From the NCBI GenBank assembly GCA_958295665.1, contig OY282559.1, forward strand, positions 266,886,057 through 266,950,056: a stretch of DNA of 64,000 nt, written 5' to 3'. The position numbers and the translations under genes are program-made. Below, in pieces: positions 9,789-19,640 of the stretch (positions within the stretch are counted from its first letter, which is position 1; each line of letters starts with the position of its first letter). The notes beneath the pieces were generated by a model. The model made no database searches and was not told the origin of the DNA. It saw only the letters and a list, made by a program, of their open reading frames with translations. The stretch is from Tipula vernalis. Taxonomy: Eukaryota; Arthropoda; Insecta; Diptera; Tipulidae.

Positions 9789-12700
9789 TTATCTTAATGC
9801 TAATTCATGCACAATATTTCTTGTTGTGCCATCGGGTGCATGAATAAATAAATTTGATGGATTGCCAACGCGTGAACATGCGACGTACAATTGACCATGT
9901 GAAAAGCATGGATTTTCGAGATTGATGCCGCAGACGGACATTGTTTGTCCTTGGGCTTTATTTATCGTCATTGCAAAGGCAGACGTATTGGAAATTGTAG
10001 CCTTTTGAATTTGAAGGGTACATCAGTGGGTATCATTGGTATTCTTGGTATTAATACTTCTTCGCCTTTATGTCTTCCACTAATGATTGTTCCTTCAATT
10101 ACATTTCCCATTATTTTCTTTATTGCCAATCTCGTCCCATTGCATAGTCTTGGCGCATTCAAATTTCGCAGCAATATTATGGTCGATTCAATTTTTAATT
10201 CTAGCTTATGTGGAGGAAGATTGGGAATATCCAATGAATTTAAAAATTCTGTTGGATAGTTGACGCATTCGTTCTCTTCCTCCATTGTATCTATTGAACG
10301 GAATGTGATAGATTTTCCAGGCAATTTATCTTGGATCCTGTAATTCATTTCATCTACATCAACATTCCGCGCTGCTAGAATCGCTCTTTCACCGAGCCAT
10401 TTATGGTTTTTATGATTTGTTGCGATATTTGGGAATACTCGCTCGATCAATTCGATTTTCGACTCGACAATGTTGCAGAAATTTTCCGGAAAACTTACAA
10501 ATTGTGTATTGCGATCGCGGGCCAATTTTCCGTTTCCAATGTCTAACAGTTGTTGTGCAAACATTTCTGCGGATGGATTATCGTTCAGTCTGACACGCAT
10601 GCTTATGGTGAGCTTCAGTGTATGAACGCTCTGCCATAAAGATGATGATTTGAGACATGCATTTATTTCGTCCGCATAAGTCGAACGTGGGATAACAGGT
10701 AATGTTTGCTTGAAATCTCCTGACAACAGAACTAATGCTCCACCGAACAGTCTATCATTGCCATTGAGGTCCTTCAGTGTTCTGTTTAAGGCCTCTAATG
10801 AGTGTTTGTGCGCCATTGTACCCTCATCCCAAATAATTATGTTGCATTTTTTGAACAGTTTTGCCATTCCTGATTGCTTTTTCACATTGCAGACTGCATT
10901 TTCAATGTGCTGTATGTTTAGTGGCAATTTTAGTGCTGAATGCGCCGTTCTTCCTCCTTCTAATAAAGTAGCCGCAATTCCGGAGGAAGCGATCGCCAAT
11001 GCGATGTTGCCTTGCGATCGTATTTTAGCAAGAATGAGGGATATTAAGAAGGTTTTTCCTGTTCCACCAGGTGCATCCAAAAAGAAAAAGCCTCCTTCTT
11101 TTGCCGCAATCGTTAGCATTATCCTCTCATATATTATTTTTTGTTCGTTTGTAAATTTTTCTTCATTTGACAAAACAAATTGCAACAAATCATCTGGATC
11201 ATAATTTTGTTCACGCATTATTTCATTATTGGCAAGGTCGAGTGCCGGTCGATTTGGTGAGATCATTTTTAATTGCGCCAATGATTCACTTGCAATCAAC
11301 ATGCACGTATCTTCTATTAGAATTAGCGCTTGGTTGTAAATTTCTTCTATAAATTCAAGAGTGGTATCTTGGTATCTTCTACGTTGTTCATGTAGAATAT
11401 CTTCACTCATTGAATCTTTATATTTTTCCCATAATCCAATTGGATTTGATGGGAAGCATGTCGTCAACAAAATTGCGAATAATTGCCGGATTTGATTTGC
11501 TGAAGATCCAAGCGCTGCTTCTGCTAGAGTCGTATCCCAATGGTTATCATCTTCAAGCAATTTTAGTTGTAAGCAAGCGTCGTGATTTGTGGCGCACAAT
11601 TGCCCATTAACTGTTCTTAAATGTTCAAACGACGTTGGCCCTAGTACGGTGACTAACAACAGTCGCAAATAAAAGCACTCCCGTTGTCGTGGGTGCACTG
11701 TGTATAGTCTACCTAAAGAATTTACTTTGAAGATTCCTTGATAACCGTCTACTGGGGAACCTCTTTTCCGTGGTTTCCATTTTTTTAATAGCTTATTCCA
11801 TGTGAAATAGGATGGCACTTCAGAATAGAGCAAAGTTTGTGCAAACTGGCCAAAAATATTATTTTGCTTGCAAAGCTCAAAATATTGTGTTAAAGTTGTT
11901 TTTGGCGCAGTTAGTGCTCTTTCTATTGCGTTTTGCGCATTGAAGTAAACGCGTTGGCCATTTTCCAGATGGATGGCTAAATGAATGACAGCTGGGCCTC
12001 GTTCATGAATGGGAAAGCTGAGAATTCGCCAAACTGCCTCATTTGAGCTTATATACCGTCCCATCTGATACCTTGATATTTCGTCGTATTGATTTTGCAA
12101 GTTCTGGACTTCAAATACGGCCATGTCGCTGCCTTTGTGCACATATTTGCATATGTATTTAATGGATTTCACAGAACTGCAAAATTCTACATTTATGTGG
12201 GCCTTATATGTTTTTGACAACAAAGGTGAATATGGCACAACCCATCTATTGTCTATTTCAATTTCACAATCAGTTCTCTCCAACATAAATGTATTACCAC
12301 CATTTTCTTGTGATCTACGACGATATAACGGATATCCATCAACTCCAGTTATGGTATCAGACAGGAGGTCTTTTGGGAAACGTTTCGTGCATTTTCCATT
12401 ATCCATGCAGGGTGATGACGGATTTAAATCACCGCATGGACCGTGAATCATATTCGATTTCACTATTTCGAATAACTCAGGGTCGGTGTTTTGATCTGGT
12501 ATTTCTGCTGATATTATATTGTCGATTTGTTCCGGTCTTATTTTTTCGACTAACCAGATCAAAATATGGGCATGTGGTAATCCACGTTTTTGCCACTCCA
12601 CAGAATACATCCAGCAACGTGTTTCACCAAATACATGGTGTTTTACTATAAAATCAATTAATGATTTTAATTTTTGTCTGAATACACGTGCTGTTATATC

Positions 12701-14244
12701 ATGGCGATGTAACGCTGATTGCCCTGGTAACAATAATTGTTTTTATTTCTTCCCATTTCGGATTGCAAGTGAATGTAATAAACAATTCTGGCCGTCCATA
12801 AGCTCGTACGAAAGTCATTGCATCTTGAATGTATTCCTGCATATGTCTTGGGCTGCCTGTATACGATGATGGTAGTATATATGCCTGACCAATGTTGTTG
12901 ATGTCTAAATTGCTATCTATGTTGTTATTTATAGCGTCGCGTAAATGTATGTATTCTTCGGCGCGCAATTTTGCCTGATTAAATCGGATATATCGCAGAC
13001 GTTCACTTTCGATTTTGGCATACATATCAACAACATATTGATGAAACAGTTGTCTGCATTTTAAAATGTGATTATCTTCATTGTGTCTCATCATTAGCCG
13101 ATAGGCGTAATAGTTCATGGCACTCACATTTTTATTTGTTTCTTGTCTGGTCGTTGGATCGCGTTGCTTGATGTTAATTTGATAGCCATCTTCTCCTTCC
13201 CAGAAGATTATGGGGTATTGTAATGCGTCGTATGAGCGATGGCTATTTTGAATTGTTTGAACAGTATTGTCTCGGCGCATAATTCTTATGTCTCTCTGTT
13301 CAAATTGCTCTCCGACCATAACGATGGCTACGTCATTGATGGTCGGTGTATTAAATCGTCTGGAATGTTGGTCGGCGGGTGCTTCCTCTGGTCTTATGAC
13401 TACCATATAATTATCATTAGCCAATCTTGGCGATACTTCTTTGAATAGTCTTACTAATAAATTATTCTCATGGAGAAATGTTTGTAATAATGCAACAATT
13501 TCTCGCTCATTCGCCGCTGCAATGTGATTATAACGGCATCTAATACCCACTTGTTCTTCTTCTTCGCCCATAAAAAAAATCTGCAGGAATTTTGGGTCAG
13601 CATTGGGCATTGGCAGCATAGATCCGATTCGATGATAGACTTGCCCTTGAATTTTGAAAGTTGACTCGAAACCTGTGTTTTCCCTTACAGTAGCTCCGAA
13701 CGATGTCATTTGAAAACAGGAATTGAATTTTCTTATTTTGCTTAAGAATAATTTAGACTGAGTTGAAACACCGGATATCAGCGATTTTAATGGCTCAGGT
13801 GGTGGATTGAGTGCAGGCAATACAACTTTTCCAGACGCCATTTGTTTCGTTATTAAATTTTAATGCATCGCAATATTGGCACATTATGTCCATATCACCA
13901 ATAACTACTTTGGTGTGCGATGAGTAGTCTATTTCTGGATCATATTCAAATGCCAGACGATTTAATGTTGATCGCATTAATTGACGATTTCTCCGATTAC
14001 GCTGCCGTTCTGATTCTCTGTTTGCATCAGTTGCTCGTTGGCGCAATTCTCTCTGTCTTAATGCAGCTGCATGTAGACGTTCACTACGATGCTGCGGAGT
14101 TTCATTTTGGAAAAATTGTGCCATATGAGCTCTAGAGTCGTCGTTGTCTTGCAGGCGCTGATCCTCTGTTCTTTGTTCTCTTGCTGTCCGAACAAATTGT
14201 GCTTGTCGTGTGTGACGACCAATATTAGACTTTGCTTTTGGCAT
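9789..14244 (-). pseudogene. Helitron RepHel (HUH endonuclease plus PIF1-like helicase), three frameshifts
   Basis: Four consecutive ORFs cover a protein of about 1500 aa, normal for animal Helitrons: 14244-13795, 13841-12699, 12733-9968, 9971-9789. The N-terminal piece ends in a Cys-containing stretch (CQYCDALKF). The second holds the Helitron-like N-terminal domain (PSSYTGSPRHMQEYIQDAMT, FITFTCNPKW). The third holds the HUH motif GLPHAHIL (residues 51-58), paired tyrosines in KYICKYVHK (193 and 197), Walker A GGTGKT (556-561) and WDEGTM (635-640; usually WDE followed by Cys or Ala). The fourth holds INKAQGQT and LYVACSR. Breaks: a small deletion near 13840, an extra base near 12730 and a missing base near 9971. 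It would nick and unwind DNA for rolling-circle transposition. Confidence 0.95.
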
Positions 14245-14565
14245 TCTGTTAATAATTTAATTTCATTAAAATAGTTGGCGAAAGTTGGCTATAAACGGAA
14301 TTAGTAGTTAAAATTACTTTATTTGGGACTGGCTAACACTAAATGTCCAAAATTGAGAACAAAATTTCTTGAGTTGGCAGATGTATCTGGAAAAGAAACG
14401 AAAATCGACGAAAATAATCGTTTAAAACATGTTTTTGATCATTTCATTCATTCTTTTAATCAATAGTTTTTTTGGCAAAAACAACAATACAAATTATATT
14501 TTTTATTTTTTCTTCTACATATTAGCCATCAAAAACAGTGAAAATAAAATTTTTTCCTTCAGTTA

Positions 14566-15130
14566 CTCACTTTTCTGTATGCGGAACACAGTTAAAAAAA
14601 TTTGTTTTTATTCAAAAGTCAGTTTTCGTGCAAAAAAAATGTTTCTGTTTTTTCTTCTTATCTGATCAATATCTAATCTATGTCTGATCAATTTTTCACT
14701 GTTTTAGAAATATATTTTGTTTTCTTCTGTAATTCACTTCTTTATGCCATCAATAAACGATAATTTTCATTCTTCTTGCAGGAAAACTGATTTTTTTTTG
14801 AATACCAAACGCAGTTAAAATTTTGTTTTTCTTCAGAAGTCACTTTTCGTGCAAGAAATCTAATAAAAAATTATCGTTTTCTCTTTTTATCTATTGAGTT
14901 TTTCACTTTTCTGAAATTTTATCTGAAAATATATTGTTTTTCACTAATTTATGCGATCAAATAAATGATAATTCACTTTTCACTCTTGTTGAATGTTTGT
15001 TTTTGTATGCGAAACACAGTTAACAATCAGTTTTCCTCTATAAATCACTTATTTATACGATCAAATACATTGCATTCGTTAAGTCACTTCTTTATTATTG
15101 GTTTTTTATGCGATCAAAAGAATAATTTTA
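14566..15130. repeat. Imperfect tandem repeats of about 210 bp in the Helitron 5' region
   Basis: TATGCGGAACACAGTTAA (14578), ATACCAAACGCAGTTAA (about 14802) and TATGCGAAACACAGTTAA (15006) recur at 204-224 base spacing. The first two are each followed by AAAGTCAGTTTTCGTGCAA- or GAAGTCACTTTTCGTGCAA-like text (about 14610 and 14835). ATGCGATCAAATAAA-like words recur as well. Three diverged units can be counted. Confidence 0.65.
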
Positions 15131-15239
15131 CATTTATTTTACATTTATATATTATTAAAATCACTTTTTTAATGAATATTCGTTAAACAAAAACACAAAC
15201 GATTATAATTGTCAAAACACGTTCCTTTAATGAAAATGG

Positions 15240-15735
15240 GTGCCATACCGAATGCAAAGATAGAGGCGCCATCTGTAGTGTAGTTGTTTTGTCGCCTAAA
15301 ATATTTTAAAATTTTATTAATTTGATTTTGAAATTTTTATTTATATAGAAAATAATAACGAAAATGCATTTTTAAAAAATGATGCAAGACAGAATTTTGT
15401 ATTTTAAGTGCATATATGTGAAGAAAAAATGCATTAATTTATCGATATTTCATATATGTATGCATAGAAAACAGTATATTTTAAATTTACTAAGAGTGCA
15501 GCGCCATCTTTTGGCCATACATATACGTAAGAAGTATGTTTGCGCCACTTAATGTACTGATATATACACAGAATATAGCGCCTAAAAACATAAATTGCCG
15601 TACATCGACACCAGCGCCACATAGCGGGGTAGAATATATATAAAAACACGCGCCGGTCTTTTACAAATATTTTGTGGGCTGGAAGTCGAAAATCGGTTGG
15701 GGCATTCAAGAGTTCACCCCTCACAAATAAACGTT
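15240..15735. other. Helitron 5' leader with repeated GCGCCA words
   Basis: GCGCC appears in GAGGCGCCATCT (15264), CAGCGCCATCTTT (about 15500), TTTGCGCCACTT (15540), TAGCGCCTAAA (15578) and CAGCGCCACATAG (15615). No credible ORF. The cluster stands out against the AT background; function unknown. Confidence 0.45.
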
Positions 15736-15760
15736 CTTTTGATTTTTATATATATAAGGA

Positions 15761-16030
15761 CTATTCTATATAATTTTTTAAATGAACTTTTGTTCTTATT
15801 ACATGAGTTTCTGGAAAATTTAAATAATTTGCTTCTTGTAGTTCTTTAAATAATTTGTATTCCGACCCAATCGTGCAACTATTGGATAAGCTTTGTAAAT
15901 GTTCGATTACTTCAATTGAATTATAATTTAATTTAGTGTTTATTACAAACATTTTAAGTGTTTGAGGAAAACATTTTGACTGTTTGGTTACCATATTTAA
16001 TTTTTTTATTAAAGTGTGCTTTGGAAACAC
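15761..16030 (-). pseudogene. N-terminal part of the same CMC-like transposase, cut off by the Helitron
   Basis: An 89-aa minus-strand ORF contains NSIEVIEHLQSLSNS, SEYKLFKELQEANY and NFPETHVI. The pattern SEY..FK.LQE followed by a P-x-T/Y-x-I motif resembles the region just upstream of the FDD block in this family. It ends exactly where the Helitron 5' end (15760) begins, as expected for an interrupted gene. Alone the match is weak; the position supports it. Confidence 0.45.
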
Positions 16031-16391
16031 TCAAACAGTTTGCAAGACACTTTGAATTATTTGACACCACTACTATTTGAAATAAATTGTTAACGTTAAT
16101 TATTAAATGATTGTTACTAACAATAATTAATTGTATCCAATAAGAATAATTTATTATAAATTATTTGTGTTCATCCCAATCGATATTTAGCCACAAATAG
16201 TTTCCAAACACTCCTTTTTTTCAGTGGAGAGATCAATTTAGCAAGTAACTTCGTCTGAGCCAACTTTGTTGTATTTTTCAAAATGAAAGTTCGAAAAAAA
16301 TATTTTAGAAATAATTTAATTTTAATATTTCTGCAATTAATATTTCTTTAACACCAACACAGCCCTCTTGTATGTGTTGTTAAAGATATAT
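16031..16391. other. Upstream flank of the CMC-like transposase
   Basis: AT-rich, with a short AACAATAATTAATTG-type repeat; no gene seen. Confidence 0.5.
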
Positions 16392-16826
16392 TGTTACGTT
16401 TTTGCCTTGTCAATTTAGGTTCGTATCACTGGATTGTGAATAATACAAAATCAATTTAATTTATCACCAATGAATTTATTTATTTCACACAAGAATTATT
16501 ACAACACAGTTTATTTATAAAAATTCACAAAATCATTTTATATAAATTATTGTCAAATTTTTACTGTACACTTATAATTTTTATTTCCACAAAAACACTT
16601 TTTAAATTCCTTTTTAATCTTTAATCTATCGCGTTCCAAATATTACTAATCCAATTCGATCTCCTTCGCCTTTTCATATACACAAACCAAACTTCTCGAA
16701 AGTTCATGACTTTTCCAGTTAGAATAGCGTAGAACAATTTTATCATGGAAAATCCCATTTTAGTACAGTTTAACATTGAACTATTAATTTAACTTATTCT
16801 ATCATACGCTAGGTGTCACCGTCACA
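16392..16826. repeat. Solo LTR, 435 bp, ATAT target duplication
   Basis: Starts TGTTACG and ends CGTCACA, near-perfect inverted ends. It is flanked on both sides by ATAT (16388-16391 and 16827-16830). The 5' part is shared with 47241 (GCCTTGTCAATTxAGGTxCG, then ACTGGxTTGTGAA), showing a repeat family. No internal retrotransposon sequence adjoins it, so LTR-LTR recombination is the simple explanation. A 4-base duplication suits a Ty3/gypsy element. Confidence 0.85.
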
Positions 16827-16917
16827 ATATTTTTGCTTTTTTCACTGAAAAACTTGAAGCTAAAAAACATCATTTTTACTATGGTTTGTTTGTGGCTTTA
16901 TACTCTAGAAGGCTCTG

Positions 16918-18340
16918 ATAAAATACATTAAAATAATAAAAAAGATTTGTAAGAACATTTTTTCGATTCATGTAAGCTACATGAAAGTGTGTTGAACAGA
17001 AATGTTTGCTCCTACACTTTTCGGCTTTTGTGAGTTTTTTTGTTAATTCGTTATTAACTTAACATCACCAGTTGCACAAGCTTTTTTTCGGAATCTACGC
17101 CCCAGAAAACATGAAGCAAAGGTAGGCTAGGAACGGCCACCGAATTTTCGACCCCTTTGTCTGGACTTTATGGCATGTCTGTGATCGTGCTAATTTGACT
17201 ATTTCCAGAGTGGTTGGCTTTTTTGTGCTTATTCTGCATTAAAAGTTCAATTTTGCCAGTACTGAACTACCGCAACTTATACGAGGAGTACTGAGTACCT
17301 TTTTGGTGGTTGCTAAATTTTGTACTTCTTTGCGCTATACATAAAATAATAAAGACATCATTAGCCTACTCCCTCCCCCCCCCCTCTCCTCCCCCGCCTT
17401 CCCCTATAGTATAAAAATACTTTCTCACACAAATACTCTTTACATCTGAAACAACAATAATACAAACCAATACGATATTATTTTCGGTTTAATGATTCTC
17501 TAATAAATAATTAATAAACTATAAATTACAACAACATAGCACAAGAAATCAAAAATAAATTAAATTAAAACAAAATAAAAATTTCATTTTCATGAGTACA
17601 ACAAAAACAAATACTTGAAAAAAAAAACAGAACTGCACAAAGTCAACATACGAGTAGTTAGTACTCGTATACCAGTAATGAAATAAACATTAACTTTAAT
17701 TACCATTTGTTTATTAATTATAATTAATATTATGAAAAAAAATATTAATAATAATTATTAAGTGTAAAATATTAATTTTTTTTTTTATTTCTAAGTAATA
17801 ATCCGTTGAAGGCACGCACATTTTTAATTTTTAAATTTCTAATTCCATTTTTAAATCGCATACCGCGCGCGCGAATTTTACAGAACGGTTTACTGTAAGT
17901 GGTGGTGCTATGGTGTAACGTTTATAATAAATCGCGAAATGTTGTTTAACAATTTTTTTTTCTTGTTTGTGCTTTAGTTAAATTTTATATTCGCATTTGT
18001 TTAATGTGCGCGCGGCATCGTTAGTGATTTATAATTGTGTAATTTAATTTGGTTGGTCTCGCGCTGACAAAATTTAATTTAGTTGTTATTGTTGTTATAA
18101 TTTAAAGCCGGTGAATCTGTGTTTTGTATTGTTACAATATAAAGATGAGCTTTTTTTGAGGTTTAAAATATAAAACTTTTGTTTGGGGTGGTTTGTGTTG
18201 GTGTATTCTTAAAGTTTTGTGATTTTGTTTTTTTTTTTGTATTTTGTGCTGTTTGGTGAGTTGGTTATAGAACGGAAATTTGTTCGGAATACATTAATGT
18301 TTTGTTGTTGCTGCTTTTTATTTTAACGAGAGATTTTTTT
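16918..18340. other. Noncoding stretch with C-rich tract
   Basis: 17369-17404 is an almost pure C/T tract with runs of 3, 10, 5 and 4 C. 17650-17690 contains ACGAGTAGTTAGTACTCGT, a short palindrome. 17840-18340 is somewhat richer in GCGC words and TTGTTGTTGTT, like a fly 5' leader, but no promoter can be called. Confidence 0.5.
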
Positions 18341-18348
18341 AATTAAAA

Positions 18349-18525
18349 ATGGATTTTACAAAGAACGGCTGAGTGGATAAAAATCTCGATAAAAAGAAGT
18401 TAATTTATAGATTGGAAAATTATTTTGCGGAAATTATTAAGGCTAATGTGTATACTAAAGAAAGTGATTTAAAATTTTATAAATTCATGCTATATACTCC
18501 CCTCTTGCGTTTAATGAATTCCTAA
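18349..18525 (+). pseudogene. Unrecognised coding-like remnant
   Basis: From the ATG at 18349 the frame reads MDFTKNG, a TGA, then VDKNLDKKKLIYRLENYF, AEIIKANVYTKESDLKFYKF and a stop near 18524. The Lys/Glu/Leu pattern looks like real helical protein rather than AT noise, and it follows a leader-like stretch. It could be the start of a retroelement Gag or a first exon of a host gene. I do not recognise it. Confidence 0.25.
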
Positions 18526-18529
18526 TCAA

Positions 18530-19640
18530 TGTTTTTTTTTTTTGTAAATTAGGATATTTCGTAGAAATAAAAGTGAAAGCGTACAAAAGTTTTGAAAAGT
18601 TTTGCAAGGAAGTCGGATGTAGATGTATAATGAAAAGTAAAAATAAAAATAATCACTAACCGTTATTATGGTGCTTGTTAACACTCGTAACATTCACTGT
18701 AGTAGATTATTATTTTTCATGCTTTCTAAGCTTTTGTTTGTTATTATTATAGGAATTAAGATTATTTTGTGTTATATGAGCTGTTTTGTACCGGTAAAAT
18801 TTACGTTTTTTGTTGGTTGTTGTTTGTTCGATACTTTTTATGTATTGAAAACCGTGCCCAACCAGATATTTCAAATTCCATCAATTCAACTGTCTAGCGT
18901 AGGTGCTGATAGCTACTTTTAATTATGTGTAGGATGAGGATGTGGGCTTAATGGTAACCTGGCTGAGAACATCACTAACATGATTAGTTTTTCCAGGAAT
19001 TCTAATGTTGCGTTTGCTACTTGCACTGATCGCTTCTGAGTAATAACGAGTCTTGTTAAAAATTTATTTGTCGTATAGTTTTCATTCAATGATGGTTGGC
19101 AAATATTTTGAAAAGTGCCAGTATGCTTAAAAGGGCTGGGTTTGATTGGCGACTTTCGATTAATTCTTCTTCTACGATCAAATTTTGAGCAGTTTCATAA
19201 CCATTTTCAGCGATAATTGCGGTCTTTAAACCGTCCGCTTTATTCGCCAAACTCGTTACAATCGTTTCTTTTACACTACCCGATCCCAATCACTCTCTAT
19301 CTCAATATTGCTTAAGCTTAAGAACCAATACCACCGAATGTTGACATTCTAGGATTAACAACATCAACCGACATCTAACAGTTTTCGGCTAGAAATTCAA
19401 ATCTGGTCGCCGGCTCTGTTTTTAATCTGTTCTTAAACATCTTGATATTGGTAGCCCCACATAGATCTGCTCCATGGAGCTCGTAATCATTCATTTCTCA
19501 AAATAACCATTCAGAGTGATTTTAATTCTTTAGGTAAAAATACTTCCAGCACTTCCAATTTTAAATTGTGAATAAGGTAATATTACCTTGTCAATGTATA
19601 AATAGGTATCCAGTATGTTGATATTGAATTTATGCCTATG
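18530..19640. other. No supported gene; 3' flank of the BEL/Pao relic
   Basis: Short ORFs at 18668-18922 (plus) and 19289-19086 (minus) have no recognisable motif. The 3' LTR of the relic was expected here but no repeat partner was found. Confidence 0.45.

Larger units (their letters stand above)
9418..15760 (-). mobile_element. Helitron, about 6.3 kb, both termini visible
   Basis: Read on the minus strand it starts TCCTTATATATATAAAAATC at 15760 and ends in a GC-rich hairpin followed by CTAG at 9421-9418, then T. TC start, 3' hairpin and CTRR end are Helitron hallmarks. A near full-length Rep/helicase gene lies inside in the right orientation. The base before the 5' TC is G rather than the expected A of the AT target, a small mismatch. 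It interrupts a CMC-like transposase. Three or so frameshifts make it non-functional. Confidence 0.93.
7014..16917 (-). mobile_element. Composite: CMC (CACTA/EnSpm-like) transposon remnant with nested insertions
   Basis: Two separated minus-strand blocks (15761-16030 and 7019-8527) read as parts of one DDE transposase, and a Helitron with both ends visible (9418-15760) lies between them. A 25-bp direct repeat with one mismatch brackets the segment (7014-7038, 16893-16917). The true transposon ends were not found: no CAC...GTG terminal inverted repeat is clear. Boundaries given are those of the bracketing repeat. Confidence 0.5.

Noticed and set aside
10710..11204. 164-aa plus-strand ORF
   Set aside because: Antisense shadow of the Helitron helicase gene.
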